A program made the translations under genes and the position numbers. From Adineta steineri (lineage: Eukaryota > Rotifera > Eurotatoria > Adinetida > Adinetidae), in contig CAJNOI010000094.1 of the NCBI GenBank assembly GCA_905250115.1, positions 6,311-70,310 on the forward strand: a DNA stretch of 64,000 nucleotides, read 5' to 3'. The notes under the pieces were generated by a model. It saw nothing but the letters and a program-made list of their open reading frames with translations. It made no database searches and was not told where the DNA came from. This document shows positions 1 through 11,000 of the stretch, in pieces (positions within the stretch are counted from its first letter, which is position 1; every line of letters begins with the position of its first letter).

Positions 1-52
1 TGTGGGTGTGGATGTGATTGGTAATATAGAAAAGACACCCACACCCTTAATG
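1..52. repeat. TGTGGG-type inverted pair, copy 1 (cut by window edge)
   Basis: A G/T-rich arm (TGTGGGTGTGGATGTG) is followed about 20 nt later by a C/A-rich arm (ACACCCACACCC). The arms can pair as a hairpin. The left end may continue outside the window. It is the first of about twenty-five similar pairs in this window. Confidence 0.75.
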
Positions 53-864
53 ATGAATTTATGTCATCATATAGAGAAACAAACTAAGAATTTGATGGAT
101 AATTATGTATCCAATGGTATAACAATAGAATTATTTCATTTTAATTATTTGATTTTATTGAAAATACTCTTCAATTATATCAACATGCATTTGAAATAGA
201 AAACATTTTGAAGAATTTTGTTCACTATCTAGTAGTCTTTATCTTGAACTAATGTAAAATAAAAATTTCTATCATGATTTAACTTTAAATCAAATAAAAA
301 AATGTTTGAAGAACAAGTAATTGTATTAATTCTGACATTTAAAAATCATAATAATCATGATGATGGTAATAAACGTATTAAACAGATTCTATTATTATCT
401 ATTCCATTCATTAATCAATCAAATAAATATTTTCAGAAAAAATTTTAATTCAAAAATTATCAAAATGGCTCTGATATTTATTCGACAATTCGTTGATTTA
501 AAACAAAAAATATTTCAAGGATAAAGAATTTTAAATGTTTTAATTCAATAAATCAAATAGTTCAGATAACCATGTATAGTTTAAGAATTGTAATAAGTCG
601 AAGATCATCTCGTTGAACATACCAATACATCAAGGCAGTCACCTTAACAAGAAACCCAAAAAAAAAGAATAACAACGTGTTTATTTAACCATAACATGAA
701 GCAAACTTATTTAATTCAAAACCCAGGTCGATGATTCCTGAAGCAGTACTCCATGAATCATCGATTACAGTCACCAAATCTGTTCAAGGGGAATACTACT
801 TCCATGAAACCTTTGGAATATCACGGAACTGGCTGTTTCCTTGCTGGATTGTTTGACTTGAGAA

Positions 865-1358
865 ATGGCGACTGGTTCGGATGAGAAAAACGTTCTTAAT
901 AAAGTAATAAAAATTAAGATTAATTAAGAATTATTTCAAAAAACTTATTTCAGGTAAAGTTTGGTGTGAAATTGGAAACCGAATTAGTAAAGAATGATAT
1001 TCGATCTGACAATCAATCTGAAAAAGTTATGAAACTGCTATCCGATGATACTGATGAGCAATCAGGTGAATTATACAATTCAAGATTTAAACAGTGTAAG
1101 CAAACCGTATTCTTTATTAACTACATAAACTACTCAGTAATTTCTTTAGTATGTAACGAAAACAATAGTGATGATGGTGTTTATGATAATTCACAAATTA
1201 GCAACGAATTAATGAAATACTTGGGAATTGATAATGACAGTGAAACAAAAGCATTTCTTGAAAAAAATCAACAATTGATCTCATTACAATCATATGAAAA
1301 ATTAATTGAATTAGTAATCAATAAAGAAATGAGCGACGTAATTTGTTCTTTAATTTAA
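865..1358 (+). CDS. hypothetical small acidic protein, three exons
   Basis: I do not recognise this gene. My model is exon 1 865-903 (MATGSDEKNVLNK), a 50-nt intron ending TTTCAG, exon 2 954-1095, a 54-nt GTAAGC...TTTAG intron, and exon 3 1150-1358, giving 129 residues. Without the second splice the frame stays open and inserts a hydrophobic stretch, so that intron is a choice based on good splice signals and a typical size. The protein is rich in Asp, Glu, Asn and Ser, its C-terminal half looks helical, and no signal peptide or membrane segment is left. Further exons upstream are possible. The stop lies only a few bases before a TGTGGG-type hairpin, so the 3' UTR would contain that element. 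Function unknown. Confidence 0.45.
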
Positions 1359-1360
1359 TA

Positions 1361-1432
1361 CTTAGAGTGTGGGTGTGGGTATAAGAATTTAGAAAGAAGA
1401 GGAGCTACACTCATACCCACACCCTCAAGATG
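1361..1432. repeat. TGTGGG-type inverted pair, copy 2
   Basis: The left arm CTTAGAGTGTGGGTGTGG and the right arm ending CCCACACCCTCAAG are separated by about 35 nt. This copy shows the typical outer border CTTGAG/CTCAAG followed by ATGG. It lies in the presumed 3' UTR of the small gene before it. Confidence 0.85.
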
Positions 1433-2636
1433 GCAACGTAAACGATGTTAAAACGGCAAAATACTGCGAGAATTAATGCAGTAATACACCGTTTTATTAT
1501 CATTTCAGGCCGTTTGAGACGCCATTTCTGATGGCCCGAATAATCGTCCTGGGTATGCCGCAATGGAGTTGTATACGCGTCAGGCGCTTATTATTAAATA
1601 CATTCATGAATCAACATTAAAAACCATAAGCAGTAGGCATCGATGCATCCAATTGTTCTTCATCAAGTAAAACAAATCATTTTTGATTTTCACATAAAAA
1701 AAAATTTTTTTAGAATCGCCTCTGACAAAGATTATTATGATCAATTCAAGAACGATGTTAATAAAATACAGAATGATACTGTAGAAACAGCTGTTCAACG
1801 AAATGAAAAACTTGAGAAAGTAAATTTATTTGAGTCAAAAAAAAGTAATAAAAAATAATGTTTCTTAGGAAGAACAAAACAAATATTTATGAAGAATGCA
1901 TAAAGATATCCCCAAGGACAATGATTCCTGAAGCGGCATTCTGTGAATTTCCGTCTGAAAACCGCAGAAAAAAGTTCGTTTCGAAGTCGAATTGTTCAAC
2001 TTGGGCAATACTGTTTTTTGATGAAAAAAAAACAGTTTGAAACATATTTCAAATTTTTTTATTCAACGCAATTTGAATATTACTTTCCTTTTTAAAATGC
2101 ATTTTATTAATAAAGGATTGAGAATATCAAAAAGATTTGTTCTTTATTTGTCTATCCTTGAAAAAGTTGTGATATGGCTTTCTTCTATACCTTTAATTTA
2201 TGTAATATTCAGCTGCTGTAATATTTCCCTAATACATTCTGTTAGACTATTTCTTTTCTCGTTTCTTCCGTATTGAACACTATAGCTTTTTTCTCTTTCT
2301 TCCTGATGATTCACGCATTTTCTGTTCTCTTTTTTTTCTCATTATTACATTTATTACGTTTTTCATTTTTGATATTATCTTGCACCGTTAGGATCATGTC
2401 ATCGCAATTTTTGAAGCACAAATAAAAAAATATTTACTTTCGCTCGAATATTATAATTTTTTATATTAATAGTTGAATATGATAATTTTTCATGTTAATA
2501 TTGATACTTGAATATTATAATCTATTATATTTCCAAATCGATGATTTCATTACTGTCGAATTCGAATACAGAATATTGTGTTTATTTACGTCTTTGCGCA
2601 ATTATTTCACTTCAATAAAAACGGAAGTAGGCATAG
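1433..2636. other. no confident gene; degenerate coding-like remnants
   Basis: Around 1500-1640 the base composition is less AT-rich than its surroundings and one frame stays open for about 45 codons. At 1911-1960 there is a diverged copy of a segment also found at 721-765; both encode PR(S/T)MIPEA in one frame and neither leads to a full ORF. The rest is AT-rich and I see no gene. These look like decayed exons of something I cannot name. Confidence 0.35.
1911..1955 (+). repeat. diverged duplicate of the segment at 721-765
   Basis: Both segments contain ATGATTCCTGAAGC followed by a similar tail ending in TGAAT. In each, the frame reads PR(S/T)MIPEA and then diverges. They are direct copies about 1.2 kb apart, on either side of the small gene at 865-1358. 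Confidence 0.5.
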
Positions 2637-2645
2637 TATATAATC
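2637..2645 (+). promoter_or_regulatory. TATA-like box upstream of the secreted protein at 2677
   Basis: GTATATAAT lies about 32 nt before the ATG at 2677. If it acts as a TATA box the 5' UTR would be very short. Position and sequence are the only evidence. Confidence 0.3.
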
Positions 2646-2676
2646 ACTGCATTAACTTCGAATTCGTAATATAAAT

Positions 2677-3350
2677 ATGGCATTCTTACGAATTCTATGT
2701 CTTCTCGTTATAAGTAATATACACCATGTGAAGGTTGTCACAGGTATGTCATGAAATCGATAAGACCTTCATAATCTTATACATGCTCTTTTTCATTGTC
2801 GTCAATAGGAAAACTAGGTGTAACTGCTGTGAAGGATTATCACACCGCCGAATTTGGCATCGATTATATCGGTTGCCGTGATTGGACAAATCCAAAAGGT
2901 ATGGATTGTAATCCTTATCAAGGTGATACAAATTGCGATACGGAGCTGCCAATGCTGTGTATTCGAGTGGATCACAGTCCTCGCCCTCCATATATTATTT
3001 ATGGTAACGGTGCTGCTATGCCAGCTGCCAATTATTATGGGTGGAGCGGAGGTCATGTGTCTACTACCCTGCCAGTCAAGGCAGCTCGCTTTAGGAATCG
3101 TACTGAAGCAAGCAGATTCTGCGCTGAAGCACTAGGTCAAGAGTGGGAAGTTGCCGGAATATGGGGTGCTCAACCCCATTGGATTCCCGGTATGAATGGA
3201 ACCAAATACGCGGGTATTGAATGGACAGCAAACAAGGATAAACTCCTTGGTGGAGGATGGAGTTTCTATACTTACGGTAATGTGCGTAATGATACTCGAT
3301 TTTGGATTCAGGGTCCACTTGATCAATCATCAACATGTTGGGAACAATAA
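2677..3350 (+). CDS. secreted protein, bacterial-like, one intron
   Basis: Exon 1 (2677-2743) encodes a signal peptide starting MAFLRILCLLVIS; a 65-nt GT-AG intron follows, and exon 2 is 2809-3350. The product is 202 residues. The mature part has six cysteines and is rich in Trp, Gly and Tyr, with motifs YYGWSGGHV, EASRFCAEALG, GGGWSFYTYGNV and RFWIQ. From memory, this pattern (a WSGG block, a cysteine-containing helix, then a WxFYxYGNV...RFWV block) occurs in uncharacterised secreted proteins of proteobacteria, so I infer horizontal acquisition followed by gain of a signal-peptide exon and an intron. The biochemical role is unknown. Start and splice sites are well supported because both frames join without stops. 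Confidence 0.8.
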
Positions 3351-3458
3351 TTCAGTAAAGGATGTTTCGCTATATGGATGTAAACACGTGTGATTTTTCT
3401 TGAATGAAGGATTCTAATAAAAATGAGCGCTATAAAGTAGCGTATTTGAGAAGTAAAA

Positions 3459-3611
3459 GGGTGTGGGTGTGGATAGATGTGGATGTAGGTGTGGGCGAGA
3501 ATTTGGGTGTGTGTGTAAGTGTGGGTAAGAATGTGGGTGTGGGATAGCAACAACACTTACAACTGCACCCACCTACGTTCACTCCCATACTTTCACCCAC
3601 ATCCGCACTCC
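3459..3611. repeat. expanded TGTGGG-type inverted array, copy 3
   Basis: The left arm is about 90 nt of variant GGTGTG/GGATGT units and the right arm is about 50 nt of CCCACAT/CACCC units. It is the longest copy in the window and looks like a local expansion of the usual hairpin. Confidence 0.8.
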
Positions 3612-4643
3612 GTATTGACGGGGCTGTTGTTGTAACAGTTGAATTAGATGCAGCTGAACTAGAGACTGAGCCAAAGTTTTCTTTCGATTTTTGTGCGCCC
3701 ATATTAATGTGAGCTGTAACTTGCCGATGATTGTGGATTTGCAATTGAGTGTGATGGTTAGAGCGACAACAGAGATTACATTATCGATTTATATAGGCAA
3801 TAATTCGCTTTTTCTCGATTTTTTTGCGACGCACAATGTTTGTATTATTTTGTTGACACAAAAAAGGGAATCTCGCCACTTAGTCATTATTAAGAGCATA
3901 CTATGGTGAAAAATAACATAGAGAGACAGAGAAAAATTAATCAAATCCGAACAAACAAAAACACAAAGAAGCCAAGTAAGCATTTTAATTGATCATTTTT
4001 CTTTCCAACTTTGTCGTATTTATATCTGCGGAATTTTTTCAGTGTGTCACTACGTAGATGAAATTTTTCAGTTAATTTCATTTTTTTCGTTCTTTCTTTG
4101 CCATTCATCATCGTGTTATTTAATCAACGAGATTTACGATAATTATATATCAATCATTCTACTAACACTGGATCAATCAACTAGGAAGATTAGATTTTGT
4201 ACTCACGGAAATAAGATAGAAATAGAGCAGTTTTATTCCACAAATTTTAATATTAGTGAATGGAGAAACTGAGGCAAATCATACAGAAATCTGGCATTAA
4301 AATAAATATATATCAGTATAATCGTCCTTATGATAAATGTAATTTAATAAAACAAACATTATCAATAGTATTTGGATTAAATTGTGTATCCTATATTGAT
4401 GTCTTGGTTAAAATTTATTCAGAAGGATTCGTTACACTATAACTTATTTGAGGTACGTCATGAAATTAATGGACACATCCTATTTCACATTAACAATAGA
4501 TTCTATACATATGTTGTTTTGCTTATATTCATAGACTATGCCTTTTATCACTCTTTGCCTAAGTGTAAAAATAAAAAGCCATTATCGAGAGTAGGCCTTA
4601 TAGACATGACCGACAGGGCATCGCAGACGTGGCCGATACGGCG
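3612..4643. other. no confident gene
   Basis: AT-rich sequence with scattered short ORFs and no conserved motif that I recognise. On the minus strand at about 3600-3700 there is an open start MGAQKSKEN followed by a Ser/Thr-rich stretch that runs directly into the repeat at 3459-3611. It could be a truncated first exon, but the evidence is thin. Confidence 0.3.
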
Positions 4644-4687
4644 AGTGTGGGTGTGTATCTTCTCTCAGCTCACACCCACTCACACCT
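4644..4687. repeat. TGTGGG-type inverted pair, copy 4
   Basis: The left arm GAGTGTGGGTGTGTAT and right arm CTCACACCCACTCACAC are separated by about 12 nt. It is embedded in a less AT-rich stretch (4590-4740). Confidence 0.7.
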
Positions 4688-4810
4688 CCGATCCGATCCG
4701 GTCTAGTCTGAGCTTTTTGGATTGGTTCCACCTATGGAACGAAGAAAAAGAATCTCTCTGTCTAAAATATATATATAAATATGTGTAGACTATTATGTGC
4801 AGCCGAAAAA

Positions 4811-4842
4811 TATCTGATGAAGAAATGCAGTGCATTTCGAAA
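4811..4842 (+). other. CUGAUGA-hairpin-GAAA motif, hammerhead-like
   Basis: CTGATGA (4814-4820) is followed by one extra A, a perfect 7-bp stem GAAATGC/GCATTTC with an AGT loop, and then GAAA (4839-4842). CUGAUGA, stem II and GAAA form the conserved core of hammerhead ribozymes, which are known in bdelloid and other Penelope-like elements. The extra A before the stem, and no clear stem I or stem III with a UH cleavage site, speak against an active ribozyme. It may be the decayed end of a retroelement. Confidence 0.3.
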
Positions 4843-5041
4843 GCTAACTTTTTCTTTTGAATAAATAAAAGGTGACATATTTTCAGTGTGAGTCATCTGA
4901 CGGTTACTTTTATTTTATGTAAAGTAACCAAGTTAAAACAAAAAAAAGAAAAAGAAAACGAAATCGAACATTTGTATTAATTCTGTAAAAAATAAAATAT
5001 ACCACATTTTTTTTAAGATAAATGTTTTAAACGTAATTAAA

Positions 5042-8000
5042 ATGGTACTTGCAAATCTAGTTGTCTATCTACTTGATAAATACTTGAGTGATTATATCGA
5101 AAATTTAGATACAAAAAAACTTAAAATTGATTTATGGAATGGTGAGTATACTCAAAGAAAATTTTCATCGTTTGATTTCATACTAAAATCATTAATTATC
5201 TATAGGAAATGTTGTTCTTGAAAATCTATACCTAAAATCCAACGCACTGGTAATTTTATTTTATTAACTAAAACTCAAAAATAATTTTTTTATTTTAATT
5301 TCTAGGCGGATTTAAATCTTCCTGTCACTATATCAATTGGATATTTACGTATGTATTATCTTATGTAATTTTATTCAAAAAAATAATTAATATTCTTCTC
5401 TAGAAAAATTAACACTTCAAATTCCGTGGACAAATTTATATACACATTCAACAAAAGTAACAATCGATGGACTTTTTGTACTAGTTATACCAAAAACTGG
5501 TTCGTTGATTTGTTATCTTTTAGTATATTTACATGTCGAGTAAATATTTTTAGAAGTCGAATATGATGCCCAAAGAGATGCAAAAGAAAAACATGAAGCT
5601 AAAATGAAAGAAGTTCGAAAAGTTGAAAAACTTCGAAAAGAAAAAGAAGCTGAAAGTAATATTAAAAATAAATTTAAATTATTTATTTAATTGAATATCT
5701 AAATAGAAAATGCCAAAGGAAATGATAAAAATAACGATACTTTACTTGAACGTATGCAACTTCAAATTATTCGAAATTTAGAATTATCAATTCGAAATAT
5801 TCATATTGTTTATGAAGATAAATCAACTAAACCAAATCATCCATTTTCATTTGGAATAACTCTTAATTATATATCACTTCATGTAATATGCATACATTAT
5901 ATTTATTGATTTTATTTCATGTATATATTGAACTTCATTTTAAAGACAACAACACCAGACTGGAAATCGGCTGTACTCAAAGAAGATACACCATTGATTC
6001 ATAAAGTAAGATATTAATCAAAAATCTTTTATTCTCATAAATTTTGATGAATCATAAAATGTTCGTGCGTTGAATTCATATGCAAGACAGAAAGAAGAAA
6101 AAGATTATTTTTTAGTATATTCAGATCACTCAGTTTCTAAGTCAATTAGACTAGAATGATACCGAGATTTCAGTCTGACATCAAAGTGTATTATTACCGA
6201 CGCTAACAATTATTTATTATATTTTATCAAGATCAAAATCGAAGTTTTAAACGCACTAAAGACAAATGTAATTCTTTCAGTTCGAAATTATTTCTTCTGA
6301 ATAATAAGGAAGGCATAAAATCTATGTAGCTCTTTTTCGACTATAAGACTGCAAGGGTTAATATAATATATCATATTTCATGATAATAAAAACGAATAAT
6401 TATGTTTAGCTTGGTGAATTAAGTGCTTTATCAATTTATTGGAATACAAATGCTAAATCTCGAACAGATTTAGCAAGAGATGATGCCATCGTAAGTTCAT
6501 TTATTTCTGTCTCGTTTATATTTCTCTTTGTATTTTAAACTATAGAATAGTTTAAAAGAAAAAATAGCTATTGATAATCAACACGCACCATCTGACATCT
6601 CATACAGTATGATTTTATTTTAATATGTTATTATCCAATAGAATATAATTTTAGTTCTTCGTCCACTTAATGTGAAAGCACGAATTGTATTAGCAATGAA
6701 ACCACGTGAAGAAGATTTTAAACGACCTATGTTTGATATTAAAGTTGATTTAGATGAAATCAGTCTCAATATGAATCGTGATCAAGTAAAAAGTCTTTAA
6801 CAAAAAAAACACACATAAATTCTTATTGAAATTTTTTCTAGTATTCGGATTTACTTGATCTTCTTGAATTTCTCGGTTATCTTAGTGTTCAATCTAAATA
6901 TATAAAATATCATGTGAAAAAAGAATTAGTAGAAAAGAAAACATTAAGAAAGTAAAAAATAATTTTGCTTTGATTTATTTGAAGAAAACTTTATTTCCAT
7001 GTTCAGTTGGAAATTTGCTTATGAAGCAATTGTTAATGAAGAAATTCGACCAAAATTTGATTGTTATAAATGGGAAAATATAAAAGCACATTTAAAGCGT
7101 TGCAGAGAATATCGTACATTACATTATCAAAAACTAATAGGGAAACTAACCCAGGAACAAAAAACTCGTGCAGAAGTGAGAAAATTTTATTATTAAATCT
7201 AAATCTAAAACATTTTGATTATTTTTGTTTTAATCAAGGAATTAGAAAAAAAACTTGATGTTTTTAATTTAACATATATTCGTCGAAGTGCAGAAATTGA
7301 AGCTCGAAAAAAGGAAGAACAAGAACCTAAAACTTGGCGGAGAAATGCATCAAAATGGTGGAACAGAAATCAACCAAAAGATCATCCAGGTTTTTTATCT
7401 TCATATATATTTCTTTAATTAATATGATCCCTTTCGATTTGTATTTATTCAGAACTTAATTTAGAAAAAGATATGTCACTAGAAGAGAAGAAAAAATTAT
7501 ATGACGCTATTGGTTATGAGGGAGAAGATACTTCAACGTCAACTTATCCAGAAGAAGTTTGTTTTAAAAATAAATCAAAATTCTTTATTTATAATTATTC
7601 TACATGTTTTTAGTATGTTGATATTGATTTTGCAATTCGATTAAATATGCTTGATGTTAATATTTGGTCTAAAATTAACGAACACGATACCCAGTATGAT
7701 TATCTATAAAAAATGTATTACAATTATTATATTATGTATTATAGATTTCGAGTTATTGCTCGTGGTGTTATACCTGATACTAGTTTAATATTCAAACGAC
7801 GACCAGCTACCGATGCTCTTGCGTATGTTCTTTGTTTATTTATGCCAGCGTCCAAATCTTGATTGTTATTCTTATTGTATAGTATACATGTTGATTTGGG
7901 TTCATTTCAAGTATTTGGTATTGCAACAAATTCCAGTCAATCCGAATTATTAAACGATAGTCGACCTGTACTTGTACGTCCATCAGCATTATCATCAACT

Positions 8001-11000
8001 AATCAGCAAAAATTCTTACAAGTAGAATTTGAAACAAATCCATTAGATAAAAAATCGGATTATCGTGTTAAAGTTGTTTCACAATCATTAGAAATAAAAT
8101 ATAATGCTGTAAGAATAAAAAATTTTTTTAAAATAAAAAAAGAAATTTATTATTCTCTAGCCAACAATTAATAAATTAGCAGAATGTTTTGAATCTAATG
8201 CTTATCGAAATTTACAAGGGTATGCAAAAAATAATTTTTAAGAAATTTTATATTCAATTCGTATTTTGTTTTTAATTTAGTGTTAAACAAGTCGCATATT
8301 CAACTTATACAGATGTTAAACATCGTTCATTTATATTAATGAAACATAATATCGAAAAAATTAAAGTTTTAGATATTTATATTGATATTCAATCATCTTA
8401 TTTTCTTTTACCAGTAAATGGAGTTTACCAAGAGTAAAAGAATGAATTTCCTTTTTCTTTCTGTCCATGATACAATTGTATTCATTTTAGTAATGCTGCA
8501 ACAATATGTATGGATTTAGGTCATTTGACATTAAAACGAGGAACAAAATCAAATGATAGTGGAGAAGAATTCGTTCCAGCTAAAGAAACAAAAGTACGTA
8601 TTAAAGTATTTATCTCAAATCTTTATCTTTTTTATCTATTATAGGATATTAAAGACGCCCGAGAAAAATCATATACACAATTTAAATTGAAACTTGAAGA
8701 TATTCAATTAATTTATGCAAATCAAAGTAAAATAATATTTAAATTAAATCAATTGATAATATTGAGCTTTTTTGTTTGAGTATTTAAGATGAAAGTTGGG
8801 AAAATGCTCGTAAAGAAAAAAATACACGTATACATTTAATTCAACCAATGGAACTTGAATTAGATGTTGATAAATGTATTTATAATGATGATGCTGTATT
8901 ACCTGCGTAAGTCTTCTTTTTTTCTAGATAAAATTTCTAATTAATATTCTGTTGTTATTATTAGTTGGAAAGTTGCTGGAAATATTCCTAGTGTAGATTT
9001 ACGTTTATCAGATACACGCTTATTTCGAATAATGCAGCATATTCAATCAATTCCATTTCCGAAATCGAAAACTAGCGCAATTGTCCAAGCACCAGTCGAT
9101 GCCGAAGTTTGTTCAATATAAATTTTAGTTTAGAAATCAATATTTTATGAATTTCAGTCAGTGCCTGCACAATCGTTAGTTATTAATACGGAAGAAACAT
9201 TAGAGGCAGTTGAAGGAATAACATCCGCAAAAAAAACTAAAGAAAAAAAGAAAAAGGAATTTAAAGGACAATTAACACAATTAGAAGCTATGTTTACACT
9301 TGATAAAGTAAAAGAAGATCGATGTAATTTAATTATTTAAATAATCTTTTTTGTTTTCTGTAAAGATTGATTTGCATATTGATAAAGCTGCAAATGAAAT
9401 TCTTGATAAGGATAATGATGAACCATTTCTTTGTTTAACACTTGAATCTATAAATGCTAATACAAAAATAAAAACATTTGATATGGAACTTAATGCATCA
9501 TTAGCTAATTTCATTGTTTATCATCAACAATTTATTGGTAAAGATAATCAACCATTACGTTTATTATCAGCTCAACTAGATAAACAAAATACAACGGAAA
9601 AACAAAAATTGGTCAGTTTAAAATTTCTACATACTTCACAAAAAAATCCGTTATTTTCATCTTCAACTTATAATGAAATTGAGAATAGAGCGGATGTTCA
9701 TTTTAGTAAACTTGTTGTCACATTACAATTAGAAGTACTTTTATCCATATTCAAATTTCAAGATTCATTAATGAAAAAATTACCAAAACATTCAACAGAC
9801 TATCAAACAAAAGAGCCACCAAAAGAAGAAGTAAAAGCTATTGAAAATAATGAAAAAACAGAAAAGCCTGTTAAGAAAAATGGTAAGATTTTTGTTATTA
9901 AGATAAGAGTGATGAAACAAGAAAATATTATTTTGATTCAATATAGAGAAAAAGATTTACAGCATTTTTTTATATATATAAAGTTTATTGACTCGAAAAA
10001 TTTAAAACTACAAAGAGACAGAAAATTAACAAAAAAATTGACTAATAGAGAGCGAAAATGAATCGAATTATTTATCTATTTCTGAGATTTTTGACAATCT
10101 TCACAATATTGATAAAACAATGTCGATATTTTCTATGTAAGTTAAAAACCTTCATATGTTTGTCTTCTACGAAAAATACTATTTGAATAACTATTTCGCT
10201 AAATGCGACCAACTTAAGAAAAAAATTTTATTAAAAACTACTGCTCCCATATTGCTCTACTTGATTGACAATAATGTATAACTTCTTAAAAATTTCGGAC
10301 TCAGAAAATCCTGTCTGTGTTAGATCAATAACTCTTATTGCGGTTGTATTTTACGAAGACACATTGGTAGCCATTAAAAATAAATATTCGATCAGATCAA
10401 CTTTATGATAATCGTTCACCTGCCATTTATTGTCTGGCCGAGCTTTTGAAAAGCTAGTTTTTAAATTTGTGTTCTTCACTTTAACTCTAGCTACTATTTT
10501 GAGTTATCGTATAGTTAGTTTTCAAACTAATCAGACCTTTCTGATTCTTGAAAAGACTATGAGGATATTGGTTTTTTGTCTAATATACATAATACAATTA
10601 CTGTAAATACCATATTTTACGTATTCTATTCAGCTTAGTGTACAATATGTTCGCAACGAACTGCCTGATGGCAAATTGATTTAGCACCTATTTTTTTCGA
10701 GTTAAACAACCCAAACTCCTTGTATTTATTGACTTAATAATCATTGTTTAGATACTCCGGCAACAACTTCATTTAAAATAAATGCTGATCTAGAAGAATT
10801 TCGAATAATTCTTGCATCAAAACAAGCACGATTATTTGACATTCAAGTTCAAGGTTTAAAAAAGCATACTTTTTTTAAATTTAACTTGAATATTTCACTT
10901 TAATTTAGGTATCAAAGCTAATGTATCAAAATCATCAGAAAAGACATTAGTTAATTTAATTCTATCAGATCTATGCGTTTTTGATCCGTATGAAGGAGCA

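Noticed and set aside
3459..3611. True telomere or subtelomere at this site
   Set aside because: Units are degenerate and inverted, genes continue on both sides, and similar short copies occur all over the window.
3430..3744. Minus-strand ORF beginning near MGAQKSKEN
   Set aside because: Most of it is repeat translation; only about 30 residues precede the repeat and they match nothing that I know.
4384..4788. 134-codon ORF running through a TGTGGG-type element
   Set aside because: The frame crosses the repeat arms and shows no domain; part of it is repeat sequence read by chance.
4811..4842. Active hammerhead ribozyme
   Set aside because: The extra A and the missing stems I and III with a UH cleavage site make activity unlikely, so it is only listed as a motif.
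9884..10751. A gene hidden in the long VPS13 intron
   Set aside because: The flanking exons join in frame as VPS13, and the 870 nt hold only short AT-rich ORFs.
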